DNA of 64,000 nt from Crotophaga sulcirostris. Its lineage: Eukaryota; Chordata; Aves; Cuculiformes; Crotophagidae. Both the position numbers and the translations under genes were made by a program. The stretch is from NCBI GenBank assembly GCA_013397455.1, contig VYZB01000733.1, forward strand, positions 103,999 to 167,998. Reading direction: 5' to 3'. Every line of letters begins with the position of its first letter. Position 1 is the first letter of the stretch. Of this stretch, positions 49,949-64,000 are shown in pieces. The notes under the pieces are model-generated. The model was not told where the DNA came from. It searched no databases and worked only from the letters and a program-made list of their open reading frames with translations.

Positions 49949-50321
49949 GAGTGTTTCTCAAACCGAAAGTCACAACCATTTGAAAGTTGCCAAAGTGTTT
50001 AGATGATTATCAAACCCTGTCAGACAGAGGCAGCGGCTCGGTTCTCCAGTGCAGAGCGCGTGCCTGCGGAGCAGCGCGCTGGCCCGTGAGCCTGGCCCAC
50101 TGCCTGGGTGCAGCTCAGCCCCCGCTGCCGGGCGTGCTGGAACAGCTGCCTGCAAGCATTGGCAGTAGCCATGGAGTTAGTTCAGTTAGGAAATGCCACC
50201 AGGAACTACAACTGGTTCACACTCCCTGCCCCAGAAGAAGCAAGGTAATTCCAACACTGAGAGCCCTAAGAAGAAATATAGCCCAGAGGGATTGTGCTTT
50301 CAGAAAGCTTGAGAAACACTG
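49949..50321. mobile_element. hAT/Charlie-like non-autonomous DNA transposon
   Basis: The ends form inverted repeats: 'agtgtttctcaaacc' on the left and 'gcttgagaaacactg' on the right, the typical CAGTG-TTCTCAA terminus of Charlie-type hAT elements. The next bases on the left ('aaagtcacaaccatttgaaa', 'gttgccaaagtg') also resemble those elements. Length is 373 bp, with no transposase. Flanking 8-mers at 49,941-49,948 (atttaggg) and 50,322-50,329 (acttatag) agree at about five of eight bases, suggesting a decayed target duplication. The interior, about 50,030-50,210, is GC- and CpG-rich. Confidence 0.7.
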
Positions 50322-50402
50322 ACTTATAGGAAAACAAATATACAAAGGAGATACAAACACCAAAAGCATGCAGATGTTAACAGAAAGGTGTGATGTCACA
50401 CA

Positions 50403-50438
50403 TCAAGTTGAACAACTTCATTGTAAAGTTCAACTTGA
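50403..50438. repeat. Perfect 11 bp inverted repeat, 14 nt loop
   Basis: Arms 'tcaagttgaac' at 50,403-50,413 and 'gttcaacttga' at 50,428-50,438 are exact reverse complements and would form a hairpin in the probable RORA 3'UTR. Confidence 0.85.
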
Positions 50439-51224
50439 AGAAGTAATGAGATTATGAGGGAAGACACACAAGTGAATATTGTGGCAGAAGAAATGAACCT
50501 GTGAGTATTGGTCTGAAGCCTTTATCATGTTTTGTTTCTTATTTGGATAGCCGACTTATTGCTATAAAGTTATTGCTATATTCTACCAATGATAAAGGCA
50601 AAAAAAAAAAGATAAACCAGCAACATTACATATGAAAAAGGTAGAATACAGCTTTTACTTTGATGTTAAAATTCTATTTAACCTGAATAAAGTTCCAACG
50701 ATAGACTGTGTATTATCCTAAATGTTACGTATTTTTCCCCTCAAGTCCAGTGACCTAGCATTATTTAGCAAGCTATTGTCACAGTCCTAGGATTAAAGCA
50801 CATACTGCAATGATTTTTAAATAAATACTCATTTAAGTTTAAAAACTTCTCTTTTTGTAGTTGTATTTGGTATCTGTATGCATTTGCCCTCATTTCCAAA
50901 TGATTTACTGTCAGGAATATTTAAGCATAAAGAAAACAGGAGGCCAATATTTAAATATAGTTATTGATGAAACTTTTAAAGTAATAAATATTATTATTAA
51001 TAATGAAAAAATAACTCTAATAGTTATATTTCTCCAGCTAAGTAAAACAAAGATTTTTCTTCTGTGCAATCTGAATTAGCCAGCACAGGTAGAATTTCAT
51101 ATACTCACGAGAAAATTCCTTATTATTTTTGGATATTGGATAGTAAATGCTGATTCTGATATTTATATTAATGTTTATTTACATTGGGGACTTTAGGAAT
51201 GTGTAGACAAAAAAAATACACATT

Positions 51225-51250
51225 GTTTGTACAGCTTATACTGTACAAAC
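51225..51250. repeat. Perfect 10 bp inverted repeat, 6 nt loop
   Basis: Arms 'gttgtacag'-type: 'gtttgtacag' at 51,225-51,234 and 'ctgtacaaac' at 51,241-51,250 are exact reverse complements around 'cttata'. This is a compact stem-loop in the probable RORA 3'UTR. Confidence 0.88.
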
Positions 51251-52778
51251 TATTTTGTTCATCAGGTACATACTGTGGAATGCCTATGTCAATCCAGAAA
51301 AAGCTATTGTAATGTTTGGATCACCCCACTATGTGGTTAAAACATCTTACAGGTTGTACCTATTGGCATGATGTTTAATTGATCTGCAAGTACGTAAAGA
51401 ATAGGTTCTATTGTGAATGGGCAACAGGAGTTTTCTTCTGCTGAAGATGCGAGAACACAAACTGATCAAGAGGTCATCCTCGCCAAGCAGCGCTCTGCCT
51501 TGGAAGGCCATTCCAAGCTACACTCAACTGTCAGCTCATAAAACCATAAGAAAGGTTTCCCAATTTATTAAGCAACCTGAAGTAAACAACTGGAAGCCAT
51601 ACACCCGGGAAAAAAAGCCCTTGATAACCTAAGATACCGGAAAACTGACAGACATGTTTGATGAAGACCTTCTCTCTTCCTGATCTAAGTGCAATCTTGA
51701 AATCTTGCTCAGTTTGTTTGCAGTTGCTTATTTTTATACTTGTATTTTCCAAAGAATGTTAAGCCATAAAGCAAGGCTAAGTGGGGACAGGCTTCCAGAA
51801 TCCTACAATTTGGCACTTGGAGACTTCCTAGCCATTGCTGGGTTTTGGTCCTGTTGTGATCACTTGGGATTGCTGTATTTGATGTACTAGATATGAAAAT
51901 GTCTTCAGCCTCAGTGTTTCTTTCCAGTCTTTTTTTTTTTTTTGCTTTACCATGAGGCACCGGCAACAATGACAGACAAGGTCTGAATTGTTGTGCTTGT
52001 ACTCCTGCAGATCTGTGGTCCTTTCTGTGTGACTTCATTGCCAAAATTAATCACTGCCTTGTCATTCTTTCTCATTGTACTATCACAAACTGATCCATTT
52101 TCTTTGGCAATGACTTAAATACTGAAAAGCCTGACTATTTTCTATTGCAAAACACTGAAATTTAGCTGGAAAAATAGTTCTATCATTATAAAAATGTCCA
52201 GAGGATATTGAAATTAATTTCAATCATTTATTTAATGGGTCAACATTATTTTCTAAAATATAATTGCAAACCTTTGCGCTGTTTGGAGTACTTTTGTTTT
52301 GAACAAAATAAAGACTGAAGAGCAGTTCTACTGCAAAACTGAGTAAAAGAATGAGGCACGCATAGAGCATTTAGTTAAAAAAAAAACAAACCAGTTCTCT
52401 TGTGCCTGGGGAGACGGGGGGGCAGGGGCAAGGAAGGGTAGAAATACTAGCATATTTTTTAAAAAAGTAATTTTATTCCACCAGTAGTACTGGCCACCCT
52501 GTTGAAGAGTTTCAGAAGATCCCTGAGCACATTAGTTTCTGACACTTAACCCCAGCTCCAAAATGATAGGGCTTCTGTTGTTGATAACGAGATGGATTGT
52601 CATTCACAGTTAAGTCAATCATAAGGTGCTTATCTATTTACCCTTTTTTTCACCAATCAGCACAAAGAACTGTCAGAAAATAACTTTTATTTTTCTTCTT
52701 TAAATAATAAAAGGGCACAAAATTTAAACAATCAATGTTTTGTGACAGTGGTTTAGGATTATTATCTGGCTGCCCCTC

Positions 52779-52866
52779 AAAAAAAAAAAAGATAAAAAAA
52801 ACATTCCTTAGCAAAAAAAAAAAAAAAAAAAGAAAAAAAAGAAAAAAAAAAGGCAAAAAAAGAGAA
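52779..52866. repeat. A-rich tract (U-rich in the RORA transcript)
   Basis: About 90 bp dominated by A runs broken by single G or C bases. On the minus strand this is a poly-pyrimidine run. Confidence 0.85.
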
Positions 52867-53074
52867 GAAAATCCTGTACAAATATGTATTTTTCCCTGAG
52901 GGATCAAGGTTACACCCGCAAGTGCTCTATGTACATATTGCACTGTAGAGGAATGAAGAACATGTGCAAAAAAAGCAACAATGATTGAAGCTTACTAATC
53001 AAACCTTTTAATCATGACTGCTATGTCATCTTGCATTTTGGAATGTCGGAACACAGCTATTCCTTTGATCTAGA

Positions 53075-53112
53075 ATGTAAAAAAAAAGAAAAAGAAAGAA
53101 AGAAAAAGAAAA
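53075..53112. repeat. (AAAG)n-like simple repeat
   Basis: Runs of 'aaaaagaaaaagaaagaaag' type in the probable RORA 3'UTR. Confidence 0.8.
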
Positions 53113-53526
53113 ACACACATCTACTATGGCACATTCAATGAAATAAAAAGTTTTCCAAAGACAAATAGACAAATTCCATCAAGAAAATAATACAAAGTTC
53201 GTTCGTTTGGTTTTTTTTGTTTTTTAGAAAAATTACATTACTTTCTTTCATTGTTTCACATTACAAAATTTTTTTTTAATGTTTACACAAATCACATTTT
53301 ATTGCAGGAATATTTCAAGTGCCATCAAACATTTATAGAAGGGTTAAAAAAATAGAAGTCTCTCTAAAGTGGTCCAGACAAGGCTTTGTATAGAATAAAT
53401 CTTTTTTCCACCTTCTATTTTTGACTTAAGTATTTTGAATACATTTTCTTTATTCCATTGACACTTAACAGCCTAGAAGCAGCCACTCACACGTACTCAC
53501 GCACATATTCATGTGTGCACACAAAT

Positions 53527-53570
53527 GACTCTCTCTCACACACACACACACAGGTGCACATACACACACA
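53527..53570. repeat. (CA)n microsatellite
   Basis: CT and CA dinucleotide runs, TG/GA-rich on the transcript strand. Confidence 0.88.
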
Positions 53571-54144
53571 GATATCTTGGTATCCATACTAAGATAGATA
53601 AGCTTTAATAAAGAACAACCAAACTTAAAACCAGCCTCCCTTTTCACCTAATCCCATAGCTCCTAAAAGGTCGAACAACATTGGAGATATTGAAGTATAT
53701 TAGGGTGGTTCAAATGACAGTATAGTCTAGTATCTCTTCCCTAGAAAACCAGAAAACTCTGTGGATAGATGGAACACCCAATGACATCTCTTTGCAGACT
53801 TTAAGGAACAGATCATTCAGAACCAATATGCTGTTCCTTTATCTTCAGTTATCCTCATGGTTTTGTTTGTAATGAACTGGGCAGATTCTAAAAATACTCA
53901 TAGGAATACATGTTGACCCCAACTATGTTTATTAACTGACTATTTGGTTGATACCAGGCCATAGCCCCAGAGGTCCTGCAGAGTGCATTTGCTCTGCTGC
54001 GTTGGGTTCTTACTTGGCCATCGCTCGGGCCAGCCACTCGGATGTTATTCTGCATCCCCTTTCATAAAAGCCTCCTTGGCAACAGAAGTCTGTTCAGTAC
54101 ATCTGCCAAGCTGTATCTCTTTTTATCCCCTATATATGAAGAGC

Positions 54145-54168
54145 AAAAATAAAAATAAAAATAAAAAT
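54145..54168. repeat. (AAAAT)n microsatellite
   Basis: Four tandem AAAAT-type units in the probable RORA 3'UTR. Confidence 0.88.
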
Positions 54169-56913
54169 CTTCTATTGCCAAGCAGCTGTTAATTGTGATC
54201 AGGAAAGCAGAGTTACTTGGGGTATGTATGCACAGCCTGGTTTAACAAGGTGCTCCAATGGCCAAAAATTACAGCACTTTCTGGTCTGGAAGAGTGCATC
54301 GCAGGCTGTTCTTGGATACAAAGGGCTTTAGCCAAGGGCCCTATCTGGAACCTTTTTATGGTTATGTATGTTATTAGTAAATGCTCCAAAAATCTGGGTT
54401 GTCAATGATTCATGGGTGTAAACATGTTGAACTAGGTACCAAAAACCCTGGCACCTAGGTGCCTGGTAAAGGACTAATATTCATTGGGAAGAGGTAAGAA
54501 AAGGACATGACTGAATATTAATCCCAAAATATTTTGCCTGGTAGTCTACTTATTGTCAGAAGTAGGAGTTGTATCTCGCTCTCTAAAAGAAGTACAGGTC
54601 TTACTTCATTATTCATTAGTTGACACTGAAATTAAGTTTAGTTGATCTTTACAGGACTAGCACCTAAGGCTGGTCACATTCAGAAAACATTTGTTAGTTG
54701 AAACAGTTGCTTTAAAAATAGGAACACATTTAAATTAAAGTACCATATCATGCCAGTTACTCCAATAAAGTAAACAATGATTCTAGAAGTGCTTCAGTGA
54801 GAGTGGAGAGGGCAGGTGCTGGGCTTTGAGCCACCTCTCTGGGAGCAGGACGGCTCTGTGGGCTTTCCCAGCGCTCCCACCGCCACCACAGCACTCACGA
54901 GGCGCGGGTGTTCCCGCCTGTACGCTGGGAGCAGACTGCTCTGAAGGGGAAACAGGTGATGCTCATCCCTTCTCCTTTCAAACCACTGAGATGAGTGATG
55001 GCTGTAAGCATCCCTGAGGTGGCAAGGCTATAAGATTTTTAATAGGCATCATAGCTATATGTCTCAATTTGACCCCAAAGGAAGCGTTCGAATCATAGAA
55101 TAAATCTGTATTTTGAGTTAGGCTTCAATGTGCTTCTATGCACTTTCTCAGCTACTATAATATATGTAAGAGATTGAAATTAAAGCAGTGGAGCACATTC
55201 TGTTTTATTCCTTTTTCTTTTTTAAAAAAAATTCCTGGCTATTTCTTACATACTTTTCAGAAACTTCATTTCTGTAGGCCTACAAGGCATCCAGTTACAC
55301 ATCCTCATCTCATCCTCATCAATTATGCACCTCTGGCTTGAACAGCCACAGCTTATTTTGTGATGTTATTTATTGTGAGTCTGCTTCCTTCAGAACTAGG
55401 TTTAATTGCAAAATTTGCTCCGAGGCAGTATTCTTCCTAAAGTGAATGGTAATTAATAAAGACTGTACGATTTGGCTTATTGGTTTGTTATGCAATATGG
55501 GAATCACAATTTCAGAATGCAGATTTATGATATTGATGATTTCCAGGCATTTATACAGAGTACAACACAAGACTTCCTAGCAATAGTGTGCCTTTACTTT
55601 GTTAGTCTGTCCTCATCTGATAAACTTTAAAGTGCATCTTTTTAAATAAGGGGAGCAATGGAATTCTCTGTTCAGCTACCTGAAATTGAACTGCTGGATG
55701 CTGGAAGAACCTGGCTCAGTGTCTCACCTCTCTGAAGGCAACAACAAACCTCCTATGGATTTTGATGGGCTGGAGCTTGGAGTCTGAAGGCATTGTTTAC
55801 GATATGGAGTACAAAAGTATGTAATATTATGTATAACAATTACTTTTCGGCATATATGTCATACACACATACTTTTACTGTAGATACAGACTGGAGTAAA
55901 ATAGCTTCAAATCTGGATTTGTGGTGGGCAGAAATACACTTTAATAGCCTGATTTTCAAGGGTGCTGTGTTACTCATTTGTTACTCATCTGTAATTGCTT
56001 AGTATAACTTTGACCACAGAAACTCAGCACCTTTGAAAATGAGGGTTTTGACTTGTGCACCCAACTCTGAATTTAGGCGTGGAGTTTTGAACATCCAGGT
56101 TTGAAAGATTTGAAAATAAAAGTACCTTTGAAATTAACAGTTGAAAAGCTGATTTTAATTTAGAGAACTGTAATTATTTTCAACTCTTTAAAGAAAAATC
56201 TATGTAACCATTTCAGGATATGACCAGCCTCTCTTTAAAAGTAACATGGAAAACAGCAGCATAAATACCTCCCAATGTACCAGTACCTGCCAAACCTTTT
56301 TCAGTTAAACTTGAATTTCTGGTGCACATGCAACACAACAATGAACACGCTAGCATTTAATTTAAAGAAAAAGGTGCAAAATGAAAGTGCCTTATCAATT
56401 CAACAAGAAAAGCTATACCAGTAACTACATTTTATATTAATTAAAACAATATATAAACAATATCTCTTTTGCTATATATAGTCTTCATGCCCATTTACCC
56501 TGTAATATATTATAATGCTATTGTTGCTATTGCTATGGACCCTTTTCATGCCGTTCTGTCTACTGGCAAACTGGTAGGTGAAAAAAATCGTCCTTCATGA
56601 AACAATGAGCAAGTTGTGCAAACTGATGCTGAAATCTCTGCAATGCACACCAGTCGCTGATTACTAGGTGGACTCCCTGTTCTGATCAACAAATTGATTG
56701 TTCTGTCAAAAGTCTGGGCAGTGAACTACAAGAGAAAACAACCTTCTGACATTAGTACCCTCAGTCTGTGTAAACAGAGGTCAAGGATTGAGAAGTTGAG
56801 ACAGAAAAAGGGTCCATATTTGTAGGCATAATGGAAATCATATGCATGAGAAAAACAAGTTCAACTTTGTTTCATTGTTTCCCATCCTTCGCCTGACCCC
56901 GACCGCCAAGAGA

Positions 56914-57014
56914 TTTTTTTTTTTTTGTTTTTTTAGGTCTGTGCAGGGCCATATAAAGTGTCTTGGTTTTCTTTCTTTTTTTTTTTCCTTTTTTTTTTTC
57001 TTTTCTTTCCTTTG
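56914..57014. repeat. T-rich tract just after the RORA stop
   Basis: Long T runs with C and G interruptions, A/G-rich on the transcript strand, lying about 50-150 bases after the RORA stop codon. Confidence 0.85.
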
Positions 57015-57062
57015 TTTTAATGTTTGTACTTCGGACATTCTAGAAGTGCTTAGGTGATACGT

Positions 57063-64000
<6,938 letters not shown>

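Larger units (their letters stand above)
46915..57062 (-). other. RORA: Probable long RORA 3' untranslated region
   Basis: About 10 kb of AT-rich sequence between the RORA stop codon and the candidate poly(A) signal. It has no splice-supported coding exon and few transposons. Mammalian RORA also has a very long 3'UTR, several kilobases as I recall. Two perfect inverted repeats, one hAT-like insert, a GC-rich patch at about 54,810-55,020 and several simple repeats lie inside. The extent is inferred, not shown by a transcript. Confidence 0.6.

Noticed and set aside
53465..53647. Cys-rich 60-codon minus-strand frame
   Set aside because: It is produced by the (CA)n microsatellite and has no independent support.

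Overview
This is vertebrate nuclear DNA, most likely from a bird. It is AT-rich, it carries many 5'-truncated CR1 LINE copies, and both genes have short conserved exons separated by introns. The two genes are ICE2 (NARG2) and RORA, both on the minus strand. I recall them as neighbours on human chromosome 15q22 and chicken chromosome 10, so this is a conserved vertebrate block. No bacterial, phage or CRISPR-like content is present.

Positions 1-15,600 are intergenic and lie downstream of ICE2. I find no gene there. The region holds at least seven CR1 fragments on both strands. One of them keeps an open C-terminal reverse-transcriptase frame (about 9,797-10,612). Another (5,525-6,236) shares a 332 bp tract with it that is identical by eye.

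Positions about 17,000-44,100 hold ICE2, read right to left. I reconstructed 15 coding exons whose splice phases all agree. They give a 983-residue protein, against about 982 in human. The start codon sits in a CpG island containing a YY1-type GCCGCCATCTTG site, and a 222 bp assembly gap interrupts the island just upstream. Intron 1 contains one CR1 inserted into another, close to the promoter.

Positions about 44,500-46,900 are intergenic with one old CR1. From about 46,915 to the right edge lies the 3' half of RORA, also read right to left. Six phase-consistent exons encode 249 residues, which is nearly the whole ligand-binding domain through the AF-2 helix and stop codon. A probable 10 kb 3'UTR follows. 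It contains a hAT/Charlie-like insertion, two perfect inverted repeats and several simple repeats. The hinge, DNA-binding domain and promoter of RORA lie beyond the window.

The two proteins work separately. ICE2 is a subunit of the little elongation complex, which drives RNA polymerase II transcription of snRNA genes. RORA is an orphan nuclear receptor that binds RORE elements. I did not find an undescribed system. The points most worth checking are the ICE2 N-terminus and its YY1 site, a serine-to-leucine change in the RORA ligand-binding domain, the 3'UTR insertion and hairpins, and the CR1 identity tract.
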